33,582 nt of DNA from assembly GCF_001477055.1 (NCBI RefSeq), contig NZ_LDRK01000005.1:1-33582 (forward strand), read 5' to 3'. Both the position numbers and the translations under genes were made by a program. Each line of letters begins with the position of its first letter. Position 1 is the stretch's first letter. This document shows, one piece after another, positions 7,952 to 15,956 of the stretch. The notes below the pieces were generated by a model. It was given only the letters and a program-made list of their open reading frames with translations, was not told the origin of the DNA and did no database searches. The stretch is from Leucobacter chromiiresistens. Lineage in GTDB: Bacteria > Actinomycetota > Actinomycetes > Actinomycetales > Microbacteriaceae.

Positions 7952-9064
7952 GTGAGCCGCACCGATTCCGACACGCGCAGCTTCGGCGTCGAGGAGGAGT
8001 ACCTGCTCCTCGACGCCGAGAGCGGCGCCCCCATCGACCGGGCCGCGCAGATCGTGGCGCGCCGACCCGAGCTCCGACGCGAGGCCGACCGCGAGTTCTT
8101 CTCGAGCCAGTTGGAGACGGCCTCGCCCGTGTGCACCGAGGCGGCCGAAGCCGACGCGGCGCTCCGGAGCTTCCGCGACATCGCGGGGGCGGCGGCGCGC
8201 GAGGAGGGCGCGGTGCTCGCGGGCACGGGGCTGCCGCCGGTCGGCGGCGAGCAGGCGGGATCGGTGACGCCGAAGGCGCGCTACCGCGAGATCCGCTCGG
8301 AGCTGCGGGCGGCCGCGGCGCACCAGTACGTCACCGGTACGCACGTGCACGTCTCCGTGCCGTCGCGGGACGCCGGCACCACGGCCCTGCGCGGTCTCGC
8401 GCGCTGGGCGCCCGCGCTGCTCGCCATCACGGCGAACTCGCCGATCTGGTGCGGCGAGGAGACCGGGCTCGCGAGCTGGCGGCACATCAAGAGCATGTCG
8501 TGGCCGCTGGCCGGGTACCCGCCGGAGTTCACCTCGGGCGACGAGTACGAGCAGACGGTGGCCCGTCTCGTGGAGACGGGAGTGCTCATCGATCCGGGCA
8601 TCGTGACGTGGGTCGCACGGCTCTCGGAGCGGTTCCCGACGATCGAGCTGCGCATCGCCGACGCGCAGCTCGACCCCGAGTCGGCCGTGTCGTTCGCGCT
8701 GCTCGTGCGCGGCCTCGTCGACCGCGCGCTCGCCGACGCGGAGCGCGGCGTCGCGGAGCAGCGCGCCACGCCGGGGCTCGTGAACGGGGCGATCTGGATG
8801 GCGGCTCGGGACGGCCTCTCCACGTCGCTCATCGACCCCGTGCAGGGGACGGCGCAGCCCGCCGCCGCGATGCTCGACGAGATGCTCGCGTACGCCGAGC
8901 CCTCGCTGGAGGGCTTCGGCGATGCCGAGCGCGTGCAGCGCTACCTCGGCGACCTCCGCACGCACGGCGGGCCGGCGCAGCGCCAGCTCGCGAGCTTCCG
9001 CGAGAACGGCGTCGCCGGTCTGCTGGAGCTCTACCGCGCCGCCGGGGTGCAGGGGGCCCGATGA
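7952..9064 (+). CDS. GCS2-family carboxylate-amine ligase (YbdK-like glutamate-cysteine ligase homologue)
   Basis: The 370-residue protein has the GCS2 signature FGVEEEYLLLD at residues 11-21, then GTGLPP, THVHVSV and the later NSPIWCGEETG and WRHIK segments of the ATP-grasp-like ligase fold. YbdK-type proteins show weak gamma-glutamyl-cysteine ligase activity; the true substrate in most bacteria is unknown. In actinobacteria that use mycothiol, a glutathione role is doubtful, so "carboxylate-amine ligase" is the safer name. The GTG start at 7952 has GGGAGAGG about 10 bases upstream and follows the previous stop by two bases. Its stop overlaps the topoisomerase IB start (ATGA, 9061-9064). Confidence 0.92.
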   Translation: MSRTDSDTRSFGVEEEYLLLDAESGAPIDRAAQIVARRPELRREADREFFSSQLETASPVCTEAAEADAALRSFRDIAGAAAREEGAVLAGTGLPPVGGEQAGSVTPKARYREIRSELRAAAAHQYVTGTHVHVSVPSRDAGTTALRGLARWAPALLAITANSPIWCGEETGLASWRHIKSMSWPLAGYPPEFTSGDEYEQTVARLVETGVLIDPGIVTWVARLSERFPTIELRIADAQLDPESAVSFALLVRGLVDRALADAERGVAEQRATPGLVNGAIWMAARDGLSTSLIDPVQGTAQPAAAMLDEMLAYAEPSLEGFGDAERVQRYLGDLRTHGGPAQRQLASFRENGVAGLLELYRAAGVQGAR

Positions 9065-10074
9065 GCGGGTCGGGCCGCCGGCGCCGCGGCGGCCCGATCA
9101 CGCGGGAGGTCGACGGCGACGGCTTCGTCTACCGGCGCGACGGGCGCAGGCTGACGGCGGCGAAGGAGATCGCGCGGATCGAGGCGCTCGCGATCCCACC
9201 GGCGTGGACCGACGTGCGCATCGCCCGCGGCCCCTCGGCGAAGGTGCTCGCGCGGGGAATCGACGCGGCCGGCCGCACGCAGATGATCTACCACCCCCGC
9301 TTCCGGCAGCGGCGGGAGCGCGAGAAGTTCGCCCGCCTGGGCCGCTTCGGCGCCGCGCTCCCGAAGCTCCGAGCCCGCGTGGACCGGGACCTGCGTCGCA
9401 AGCGCCTCGGCAGGGAGCGCGTGGTGGCGTGCGTGATCCGCCTCATCGATCTCGAGTTCTTCCGCGTCGGCAACGCGGAGTACGCGGCCAAGCACGGCAG
9501 CTACGGCGTCACGACGCTCCGGGAGGAGCACATCGAGGCCACCGGGAGCTCCGTGCGATTCGACTTCGTCGGCAAGAGCGGGAAGCGGCACGCGCGCCGG
9601 GTGGCGGACCCCCGCATCGCCCGACTGATCGCGCGGCTCGAAGAGCTGCCCGGAGACGAGGTGTTCCGCTTCTTCGAGGACACGGGAGTGTCGCGGCAGG
9701 TGCGCAGCAAGCACGTGAACGCCTACGTCAAACGCGTGATGGGCGAGGAGTTCACCGCCAAGGACTTCCGCACCTGGGGAGGCAGCCGCATGGCGCTCTC
9801 CTCGCTGCTCGAGCACGACGAGGACGCGTTCCGCACGCAGAAGCGGGCGGCCGCCGCGACGCGGGAGGCGATCCGCTCGGCGGCGGAGCGGCTCGGCAAC
9901 ACGCCCGCCGTGACGAAGTCGTCGTACATCGACCCGCGGGTGCTCGCGCTCGCGGAGGACCGGGCGGCGCGGGAGCGGTTGCGCAAGGCGCGGAAGAAGA
10001 TGCGCCCCGGTGAGCACCTGAGCGTCGACGAGCAGTGCCTGCTCGCGCTGCTGGCCCGCCGAGCCCCGCGCTGA
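9061..10074 (+). CDS. DNA topoisomerase IB (eukaryote/poxvirus type)
   Basis: The 337-residue protein has the bacterial TopIB layout: a small N-terminal domain, then a tyrosine-recombinase-like catalytic domain. Visible active-site elements are Arg135 in LEFFRVGN, Lys172/Lys175 in FVGKSGKRH, Arg237 in DFRTWGGSR and the nucleophile Tyr289 in KSSYIDPRV. All expected catalytic positions seem intact. TopIB relaxes both positive and negative supercoils without ATP through a 3'-phosphotyrosyl intermediate. It is translationally coupled to the GCS2 ligase gene by an ATGA overlap. TopIB is scattered in bacteria such as Deinococcus and many Actinobacteria; its role in the cell is unclear, and the neighbouring trehalose and stress genes hint at damage or desiccation response (inference). 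Confidence 0.95.
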   Translation: MSGSGRRRRGGPITREVDGDGFVYRRDGRRLTAAKEIARIEALAIPPAWTDVRIARGPSAKVLARGIDAAGRTQMIYHPRFRQRREREKFARLGRFGAALPKLRARVDRDLRRKRLGRERVVACVIRLIDLEFFRVGNAEYAAKHGSYGVTTLREEHIEATGSSVRFDFVGKSGKRHARRVADPRIARLIARLEELPGDEVFRFFEDTGVSRQVRSKHVNAYVKRVMGEEFTAKDFRTWGGSRMALSSLLEHDEDAFRTQKRAAAATREAIRSAAERLGNTPAVTKSSYIDPRVLALAEDRAARERLRKARKKMRPGEHLSVDEQCLLALLARRAPR

Positions 10075-10080
10075 GCGCGG
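10066..10080. terminator. Short GC hairpin around the topoisomerase IB stop codon
   Basis: CCGCGC-TGA-GCGCGG forms a perfect 6-bp stem with the TGA stop in the loop. It lies between convergent genes, so it may weakly terminate transcription, but there is no T-run and a chance GC palindrome is possible. Confidence 0.3.
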
Positions 10081-10097
10081 AACCCGGCGGCCCGGCC

Positions 10098-10289
10098 TCA
10101 GCGGGCGAGCGCCTCGCTGACCGCGGTGGGGGAGTCGTACGACGTGTCGGCCAGCGCTTCGAGCGCCGACACCACGTCGTTCGGCGCCCCCGAGTCGCGA
10201 GCCGCGTCGACCAGCGCCGAGCGGTCGGCGGGGTAGTCGACGCCGCCGAGGTATCGCTGCACCTCGATGGGGTTCTGCGGTTCTGACAT
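10098..10289 (-). CDS. DUF2795 small protein
   Basis: The 63-residue protein starts MSEPQNPIEVQRYLGGVDYP and continues with two short helices (SALVDAARDSGA and DVVSALEALADTSYDSP), the pattern of DUF2795. This resembles a small helical domain in which the YLGGVDYPA segment and a "dvvxxLxxLpdxxY" helix are conserved. The ATG at 10289 has a textbook AAAGGAG site 5-6 bases upstream; an in-frame upstream ATG at 10370 lacks one. The function is unknown. It converges on topoisomerase IB. The 91 bases between it and the HldE-type gene at 10381 hold its leader and no clear promoter. Confidence 0.85.
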   Translation of the reverse strand: MSEPQNPIEVQRYLGGVDYPADRSALVDAARDSGAPNDVVSALEALADTSYDSPTAVSEALAR

Positions 10290-10380
10290 GGGATCTCCTT
10301 TCCTCTCGAGCCCGGATCGGGAGGGCCCCGAACCGGGTACAGGTCGCGGCCGCTGCGCCGCCGCCGTCATCGCGCCGGCG

Positions 10381-11841
10381 TCACGCCTCGGCGGTGGTGC
10401 GCAGGCGGTCGATGAGTTCGGTGGTGGAGTGATCGGGCACGTAGTCGAGGATCACCACCTCGCCGCCCGCACGTCGCACCTCCGCGGCCTCCTCCAGCAT
10501 CTCCGGCGTGTAGTCGCCGCCCTTCGCGTACACGTCGGGCCGCAGTTCACGGATCGTTGCGCACGCGGTGTCGTCGTCGAAGACGGTGACGTAGTCGACG
10601 CACGACAGCGCTGCCAGCACGTTCGCCCGGTCGCGCACCCCGTTCACGGGGCGCCCCGGGCCCTTCAGCCGTCGGGCGGAGTCGTCGCTGTTCAGCGCCA
10701 CGACGAGCACGTCGCCCAGTCTGCGGGCCTGCTTCAGCGATGCCGTATGCCCCCGGTGCAGCACGTCGAAGCAGCCGTTGGTGAACACGATGCGGTCGCC
10801 CGCGCGCCGGTGCACGTCGAGGCGCTCCGCGAGATCCGCCACGGAGACCTGGGGGTCCGGGGCCGCCGACGCCCGCAGCTCCAGCTCGTCCAGCGAGCAC
10901 CGGCACGTTCCGGTGCGCTCCACCGCGATGTCAGCCGCGAGCTGCGCGAGATCGACGGCCCGGGGGAGGGCGCACCCCGCGGCCCGGGCCACCGACAGCG
11001 CCGAGACGAACACATCGCCCGCCCCCGACGCCTGCTGCTCGGGAGCCGCATGCGCCCGAGTGCGATGCGGCGGGGCGTCAGGGGTGAGCAGCACGGTGCC
11101 CGTGCGGTCGAGCGTGACCACGACCGACTGCGCACCGCTGCGGCGCCGGAGCGCGTCGCCCGCGGCGATGGCGGCGTCCACGCGATCCTCACCCGAGCCG
11201 AGGCGCTCCCCGAGCAGCCGCTCCGTCTCGCCCGCGTTGGGCGTGATCACGTCGGGGCGGAGTGCGGCCCACCGCGCCGGGTCGTGCGCGTCGACGACGA
11301 TCAGGGCAGCGCGGGGCAGGGCCGCGAGCGCGGCGATCATCGTATCGTCGAGCAGCGCCGCGCCGTAGTCGCAGATCACGAGGGCGTCGCACTCGGCGAG
11401 CGCCTCGGCGAGGTCGTCGAGCAGCTGCTGCCGCACCCGATCGGGCCACGGCTCGCGCTGGGTGTCGTCGAGCCGGATGAGCACCTGGTCGGCGACCGAC
11501 ACGCGCGCCTTCGTCGTGGTGCGCGCGCCCGCGACGCGCTGCAGCGCCCGCACGTCGACGTCGGCCTCCGTCAGGCGCTCGCGCAGCCGATCGCCCGGCT
11601 CATCGGCCCCGATCGCGCCGAAGGCGCGCACGCGGGCGCCGAGCGCGGAGAGATTGCGGGCGGTGTTCGCCGCGCCGCCCGGCAGGTCGGAGGCGCCCGC
11701 GAGCTCCACCACGGGCGCCGGTGCCTCGCGCGCCACGCGATCGACCGTGCCGTGCCACCAGCGATCGAGCAGGAAGTCGCCGAGCACCGCGATGCGGGGC
11801 TGCTGCGCGCGAATGCGGGCGATGCTGTCGAGCGGAGTCAT
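10381..11841 (-). CDS. hldE: Bifunctional heptose-7-phosphate kinase / heptose-1-phosphate nucleotidyltransferase (HldE type), copy 1
   Basis: The 486-residue protein matches HldE in order and size. The N-terminal PfkB/ribokinase domain (about 1-320) has LPGGAANTARNLSALG with the substrate-contacting Asn, TPNAGETERLLG, and the catalytic SGAGD at about 272-275. The C-terminal nucleotidyltransferase (about 345-475) has NGCFDVLHRGH (HxGH near 359), LNSDDSARRLKGPGRP, YAKGGDYTPE and HSTTELI. HldE phosphorylates D-glycero-D-manno-heptose-7-phosphate at O1 and later adds AMP to heptose-1-phosphate, giving ADP-heptose. The ATG at 11841 has GAAAGGCGG upstream. It stands apart from the main heptose operon and is divergent from a GT9 gene. 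Nucleotide specificity (ADP versus another NDP) cannot be settled by eye. Confidence 0.9.
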   Translation of the reverse strand: MTPLDSIARIRAQQPRIAVLGDFLLDRWWHGTVDRVAREAPAPVVELAGASDLPGGAANTARNLSALGARVRAFGAIGADEPGDRLRERLTEADVDVRALQRVAGARTTTKARVSVADQVLIRLDDTQREPWPDRVRQQLLDDLAEALAECDALVICDYGAALLDDTMIAALAALPRAALIVVDAHDPARWAALRPDVITPNAGETERLLGERLGSGEDRVDAAIAAGDALRRRSGAQSVVVTLDRTGTVLLTPDAPPHRTRAHAAPEQQASGAGDVFVSALSVARAAGCALPRAVDLAQLAADIAVERTGTCRCSLDELELRASAAPDPQVSVADLAERLDVHRRAGDRIVFTNGCFDVLHRGHTASLKQARRLGDVLVVALNSDDSARRLKGPGRPVNGVRDRANVLAALSCVDYVTVFDDDTACATIRELRPDVYAKGGDYTPEMLEEAAEVRRAGGEVVILDYVPDHSTTELIDRLRTTAEA

Positions 11842-11912
11842 GATGACCGCCTTTCGGGGAGAGTGACGACCGGTCCGTTTGAGATCGGCCGGAAGCGGGC
11901 AGAAGAAGAGGA

Positions 11913-11927
11913 GGCGCGCTGCGCGCC
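11913..11927. promoter_or_regulatory. 15-bp palindrome in the divergent hldE/GT9 intergenic region
   Basis: GGCGCGC-T-GCGCGCC is a perfect 7-bp inverted repeat with one central base, sitting between the divergent starts at 11841 and 11964. It could be an operator for both genes. GC-only palindromes occur by chance in such DNA, so confidence is low. No convincing -10/-35 pair was seen in this 122-base gap. Confidence 0.3.
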
Positions 11928-11963
11928 GAACGCCGCACACGCACTGACGCACTGGAGGACCCC

Positions 11964-13136
11964 ATGCCGCACGACCCGCGACCCGCCCCCGAGACGATCC
12001 CGTCCGCCGAGGCGGCGGAACCGGTCGAGCGGCGGCCGATGGTGGCCCCTCCCGGCGAGCGGCTCGCCGACGTGCGCAGGATCGCGGTGCTGCGGGGCGG
12101 CGGCATCGGCGATCTGCTGTTCGCGCTGCCCGCGATCACGGCGCTCGCCGCGGCCTACCCCGACGCCGAGGTGACGCTCCTCGGTGCGCCCGCCGCGCGG
12201 CTGCTCGACGGGCGCGCCGGAGCCCCGCATCGCATCGTGGAGCTGCCCGTAGCGCCCGGAGTGCACGAACCGCGCGGAGCCGAGAGCGATCCGGCTGCGG
12301 TGGAGCGCTTCCTCGCGGAGCAGCGAGCGGAGGGGTACGACCTGGTCGCGCAGATGCACGGCGGCGGACGCTTCTCGAACCCCTTCGCCGCGGCGCTCGG
12401 GGCGCGCTGCACGATCGGCACGCGCACCGACGATGCGCTCGCGCTCGACCGCTCGCTGCCGTACGTCTACTTCCAGCACGAGGTGATGCGCTGGCTCGAG
12501 GTCGCGGGGCTCGTCGGGGCGCCGCCCGTCGACCTGGAGCCCCGCGTGCTCGTGACCCCCGAGGAGCTCGAGCACGGCCGCGAACGGCTCGGGGCGGCCC
12601 CGCGCACCGTCGTGGTGCATCCTGGAGCCACGGACCCGCGCAGGCGGTGGCCCGTCGAGCGATTCGCGGCCGTGGCCGCCGAGCTGACGCGGGCCGGGGC
12701 GCGGGTCGCGGTGATCGGCGACGACTCCGAGCGTGCGCTCGCCGACGCGTTCGCGGCGGGCGTGCTCGCCGCGGGCGCCGCCGAGCCGCTCAACCTCGCG
12801 GGTGAGCTGCCGTTCGGCGAACTGCCCGGTCTGCTCGCCGCCGCCGACCTCTGCATCGCGAACGACAGCGGCCCGCGCCATCTCGCGCAGGCGGTGGGCA
12901 CCGCCACCGCGTCCGTCTTCTGGTGCGGGAACCTGCTCAACGCCGGGCCCCTGGGCCGCGGGCGGCACCGCGCGCAGCTCTCGTGGACCACTCACTGCCC
13001 GGTGTGCGGGCGGAACAGCACACAGGTGGGGTGGACGGCTCCGAGGTGCGAGCACGACCTCTCGTTCGTCACCGATGTCGGCGTCGAAGCGGTGCTCGCG
13101 GATGCGCGAGCACTGCTCGAGGCGCACGCGGGCTGA
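11964..13136 (+). CDS. Glycosyltransferase family 9 (heptosyltransferase-like), copy 1
   Basis: The 390-residue GT-B enzyme opens, after a Pro/Glu-rich tail of about 35 residues, with RRIAVLRGGGIGDLLFALPA, the GT9 N-terminal signature. Later come VVHPGATDPRRRWPVERFA and the nucleotide-sugar motif IANDSGPRHLAQAVG. GT9 enzymes use ADP-heptose in lipopolysaccharide core synthesis; here the acceptor is unknown because this organism type has no LPS. Near the C-terminus lies a Cys cluster, HCPVCGRN then RCEHD, that resembles a zinc-binding knuckle. GGAGG sits 6 bases before the ATG. The gene is divergent from hldE copy 1 and convergent with the SDR gene, so it is a single-gene unit. Confidence 0.88.
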   Translation: MPHDPRPAPETIPSAEAAEPVERRPMVAPPGERLADVRRIAVLRGGGIGDLLFALPAITALAAAYPDAEVTLLGAPAARLLDGRAGAPHRIVELPVAPGVHEPRGAESDPAAVERFLAEQRAEGYDLVAQMHGGGRFSNPFAAALGARCTIGTRTDDALALDRSLPYVYFQHEVMRWLEVAGLVGAPPVDLEPRVLVTPEELEHGRERLGAAPRTVVVHPGATDPRRRWPVERFAAVAAELTRAGARVAVIGDDSERALADAFAAGVLAAGAAEPLNLAGELPFGELPGLLAAADLCIANDSGPRHLAQAVGTATASVFWCGNLLNAGPLGRGRHRAQLSWTTHCPVCGRNSTQVGWTAPRCEHDLSFVTDVGVEAVLADARALLEAHAG

Positions 13137-13165
13137 CGCGCGCGCGGGCGCCTCGATCCGGTCGG

Positions 13166-13876
13166 TCACGGCCATGACGGCTCGTCCTCGGGCGCGATGA
13201 CGAGTTCGCGCACCTCCGAGCGGGGCGGCTGCTGCAGGGCGAAGAGCACGGCGCGGGCGACGTTCGCGGGATCGTTGAGCTGCGCGTCGGCGGCGGGGCG
13301 GTACTGCTGGGGGCGGTCGTCGAAGAACGACGTCTGCATGCCCGCCGGAATGAGGGTCGTGACGCCGAGGCGCCCCGACGTCTCGGCCGCCAGCGCGCGT
13401 GAGAACCCGAGCACGCCGAACTTCGAGGCGCAGTACGCGGTGGCCTCGGGGAGGGCGCGCAGCGCCAGCGACGACGCGATCGTCACCACGCGCCCGTGCA
13501 CTCGCTCGAGGTGGGGCAGTGCGGCGCGCACCGTGGACACGGTGCCGAGCAGGTTCACGCCGATCACGCGCTCCCACTCGTCGGCTGCGACGTCCTCCAG
13601 CCGGCCGCACCGGTCGATGCCCGCCGCGGTGACGACCGCATCGATGCCGCCGAGCTCCTCGGCGACCGCTGCGACGGCGCGTTCGACCTGCGCTCGGTCG
13701 GAGACGTCGGCTTCCTGGGCGACCGCGCGATCGTGCCACGCGCTCACGTCGAGGTCGACGATCGCCGGGGTGCCCCCGGCCTCGAGCACGGCATGGGCGA
13801 CAGCGGCGCCGAGGCCGGAGCTGCCGCCCGTGATGAGGACGCGGCCGAGCGGAGTGGGAGTGGTCGAGAGGGTCAT
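13166..13876 (-). CDS. Short-chain dehydrogenase/reductase (classical SDR) in the heptose locus
   Basis: The 236-residue protein is a classical SDR: the NAD(P) motif is TGGSSGLGAAV near residue 17, the middle motif VTAAGI follows, and the catalytic Ser and YCASK (Tyr-x3-Lys) come later. An Asp after the second strand (VDLD) favours NAD over NADP. It is too short and lacks the extended-SDR layout expected of HldD, so it is unlikely to be the ADP-heptose 6-epimerase. It may oxidise or reduce a sugar or act on an unrelated substrate. The ATG has AAAGGA upstream. It follows hldE copy 2 on the same strand after a 107-base gap with an inverted repeat, so expression may be partly separate. Confidence 0.88.
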   Translation of the reverse strand: MTLSTTPTPLGRVLITGGSSGLGAAVAHAVLEAGGTPAIVDLDVSAWHDRAVAQEADVSDRAQVERAVAAVAEELGGIDAVVTAAGIDRCGRLEDVAADEWERVIGVNLLGTVSTVRAALPHLERVHGRVVTIASSLALRALPEATAYCASKFGVLGFSRALAAETSGRLGVTTLIPAGMQTSFFDDRPQQYRPAADAQLNDPANVARAVLFALQQPPRSEVRELVIAPEDEPSWP

Positions 13877-13939
13877 CGAGGGTCCTTTCTCAGGGGGATT
13901 CGCGAAGCTGCGGCGAGGTCCGCGCAGCGGGTCTTCGGG

Positions 13940-13976
13940 GGCCCGGCGAGCGTCGCGTGCGCGTGCCCGCCGGGCC
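13940..13976. terminator. Inverted repeat between hldE copy 2 and the SDR gene
   Basis: GGCCCGGCG (13940-13948) and CGCCGGGCC (13968-13976) form a perfect 9-bp stem with a 19-base loop, just downstream of the hldE copy 2 stop on the minus strand. No T-run follows, so it is at best an attenuator or an RNA-stability element that separates the SDR from the operon. Confidence 0.4.
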
Positions 13977-13983
13977 GGGGGCG

Positions 13984-15339
13984 TCAGCCGACGCGCGCGA
14001 TGGCCTCGGCGAGCGCCGTCGTCGACCTGCCGAGGTGGTACGGGAGCGTCAGCACCCGCCCGCCCCACGACTCGACGAGCGCGGCCTCCGGGAGCGACTG
14101 GGCGCTGTAGTCGCCGCCCTTCACCCAGATGTCGGGCCTCAGGCGGTCGAGCACGGCCTGCGGCCCGTCCTCCTCGAAGACCACGACGGCGTCGACGCAG
14201 GAGAGCGCCGTCAGCAGCTCGACGCGATCCCGCTCCGTGATGAGCGGCCGCTCTGCCCCCTTGAGACGGCGCACCGAATCGTCGGAGTTGAGGCAGACGA
14301 TGAGGCAGTCGCCGAGTCCGCGCGCGGCGGCGAGCGTGCGCACGTGGCCCGCGTGCAGCAGGTCGAAGCAGCCCCCCGTCGCGACGACGGTGCCGCCTGA
14401 AGCGCGGACCTGCTCCGCCACCGCGAACGCATCGGCGTCCGCTGCGTTCGCGCGCGGCAGTCGCGCGGCGCCGAGCGCCGCGACGCCCCCGGAGGCGAGG
14501 AAGTCTCCCGCAGCATCGACGCCTCGGCGCACCGCCTCCGGAAGCGGCTCGCCCTCCGCGAGCGCGATCAGCGCGGAGGAGGCGTACCGGTCGCCCGCGC
14601 CGCACGCGTCCGCCGCCTCGACGGGGCGCGCCGGGATGAGCGCAGGTGCATGGTCGGCGTCGAGCAGCAGGGCGCCCTGCGAGCCGAGGGTGACGGAGAT
14701 CGCGATGCACCCCCACCGTTCGCGCAGACGGGCTGCGGCCTCCGCCGCTGCGTCCGGCTCGGGCGCGGTGCCGGCGGCCTTCGCCGCCTCCGAGAGGTTC
14801 GGAGTGACGAGACGCGTCGACGGCACGGGGTCGGCGCCCCGCGGGTGCGGATCCCAGACGAGCGGCACTCGCGCTCCGCGGCGGTGCAGGGCGACGCGAA
14901 TCTCGGGGTGCTCGGTGAGCGCGCGGCCGTAGTCGGAGACGATGATCGCGTCGGCCTCCGAGATCGAGGCGATCATGTCGCGCGTGATGTGGGGGAGCAC
15001 GGGATCCCCGCATCCGTCGTCGATGCGGGCGACCGGCTGCCCGCCCGCCCGGAGACGGGTCTTGACGGGCGTGGGGGCGGGCAGCGCGCCGGCGACGACG
15101 CGGATGCCGTCGAGGTGCTCCCGCAGCCGCTCCGCCGGCGCATCCGCGGAGAGCGCCGTGACGAGGGTCACGTCGTGCCCGTCGTGCAGCAGCATGCGGG
15201 CCACGAGCCCCGCCCCGCCGGCGCGCGACTGCCGGGACTGCACATCCACGACCGGCACGGGGGCGTCGGGCTGGAAGCGCTCGGCCACCCCGTCGATGTC
15301 TTCATCGAGGAGGGTGTCGCCGACGACGACGATCTTCAT
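13984..15339 (-). CDS. Bifunctional PfkB-type kinase / nucleotidyltransferase (HldE type), copy 2
   Basis: The 451-residue protein has the HldE domain order: PfkB kinase (about 1-300) with TPNLSEAAKAAG and CGAGDRY (about 244-248), then a nucleotidyltransferase (about 310-450) with GGCFDLLHAGH (HxGH near 326), LNSDDSVRRLKGAERP, WVKGGDYS and RSTTALAEAI. The usual GGAAN substrate motif near the N-terminus is changed to GGAGLVA, losing the Asn that copy 1 keeps. This hints at altered kinase substrate. Its ATG overlaps the gmhA stop (ATGA), placing it as sixth gene of the coupled operon and supporting a heptose role. Whether both copies act on the same heptose, or one makes a different anomer or nucleotide form, is open. 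Confidence 0.88.
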   Translation of the reverse strand: MKIVVVGDTLLDEDIDGVAERFQPDAPVPVVDVQSRQSRAGGAGLVARMLLHDGHDVTLVTALSADAPAERLREHLDGIRVVAGALPAPTPVKTRLRAGGQPVARIDDGCGDPVLPHITRDMIASISEADAIIVSDYGRALTEHPEIRVALHRRGARVPLVWDPHPRGADPVPSTRLVTPNLSEAAKAAGTAPEPDAAAEAAARLRERWGCIAISVTLGSQGALLLDADHAPALIPARPVEAADACGAGDRYASSALIALAEGEPLPEAVRRGVDAAGDFLASGGVAALGAARLPRANAADADAFAVAEQVRASGGTVVATGGCFDLLHAGHVRTLAAARGLGDCLIVCLNSDDSVRRLKGAERPLITERDRVELLTALSCVDAVVVFEEDGPQAVLDRLRPDIWVKGGDYSAQSLPEAALVESWGGRVLTLPYHLGRSTTALAEAIARVG

Positions 15340-15956
15340 GATTGCGGCTCCTTTCCGACGCACGCGTCGAACACTTCGCACAGGCCGTGAATGGCCGCGA
15401 GCTGGCACTCCTGCACATGCGGGGACGCCCCGTCCAGGCAGATCGCGTCGTCGCAGAGACGGGCGAGCGGGTTCGGCCCCGGCCCGGTGAGCGCCCAGCT
15501 GGTCGCTCCGGACTCCTCTGCGGCGCGCGCCGCCTCGAGGAGGTTCGGGCTGCCCCCGCTGGTGGAGAGCAGCAGCACGATGTCGCCCGCCCGGGCGTGC
15601 GCGCGCACCTGGCGGGCGAACACCTGGTCGAAGCCGTAGTCGTTGCCGATCGCGGTGACGCTCGACGACTCGGCGTGCAGGGAGATCGCCGAGTAGGCGG
15701 CGCGATCCTCGCGGTAGCGCCCGACGAGCTCGGCGGTGAGGTGCTGCGCCTCGGCGGCCGATCCTCCGTTGCCGGCGACGAGCAGGCGGCGCCCGGCCTT
15801 CAGCCGGTTCGCGAGCTCGCGACCCCACGATTCGAGATGGTCGGCGTGCCGTCGCGCGTGGTCGAGTGCGCGGGCGAGCGCGTCGAAGTGGCTCGAGACG
15901 AGGGTGGCCGTCGGCGCCTCCGCCGCGATGGTCGGGGTGAGGGTGGGGGTGGTCAT
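15336..15956 (-). CDS. gmhA: Phosphoheptose isomerase (SIS domain, GmhA)
   Basis: The 206-residue protein has the GmhA core: GNGGSAAEAQHLTAELVGRY, with the SIS phosphate loop and the conserved Glu of AEL(V/T)GRY. GNDYGFDQVFARQV, LSTSGGSPNLLEA and a C-terminal VQECQLAAIHGLCE helix follow. It converts sedoheptulose-7-phosphate to D-glycero-D-manno-heptose-7-phosphate, the committed step of nucleotide-heptose synthesis. It overlaps the GT4 gene upstream (15953-15956) and hldE copy 2 downstream (15336-15339), both ATGA. The first 18 residues (Thr/Pro/Ala-rich) are an unconserved extension. Size and motifs are close to the E. coli enzyme of 192 residues. Confidence 0.94.
   Translation of the reverse strand: MTTPTLTPTIAAEAPTATLVSSHFDALARALDHARRHADHLESWGRELANRLKAGRRLLVAGNGGSAAEAQHLTAELVGRYREDRAAYSAISLHAESSSVTAIGNDYGFDQVFARQVRAHARAGDIVLLLSTSGGSPNLLEAARAAEESGATSWALTGPGPNPLARLCDDAICLDGASPHVQECQLAAIHGLCEVFDACVGKEPQS

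Noticed and set aside
13166-13876. SDR as HldD (ADP-heptose epimerase)
   Set aside because: Too short, a classical rather than extended SDR, with a C-terminus unlike the sugar epimerases.
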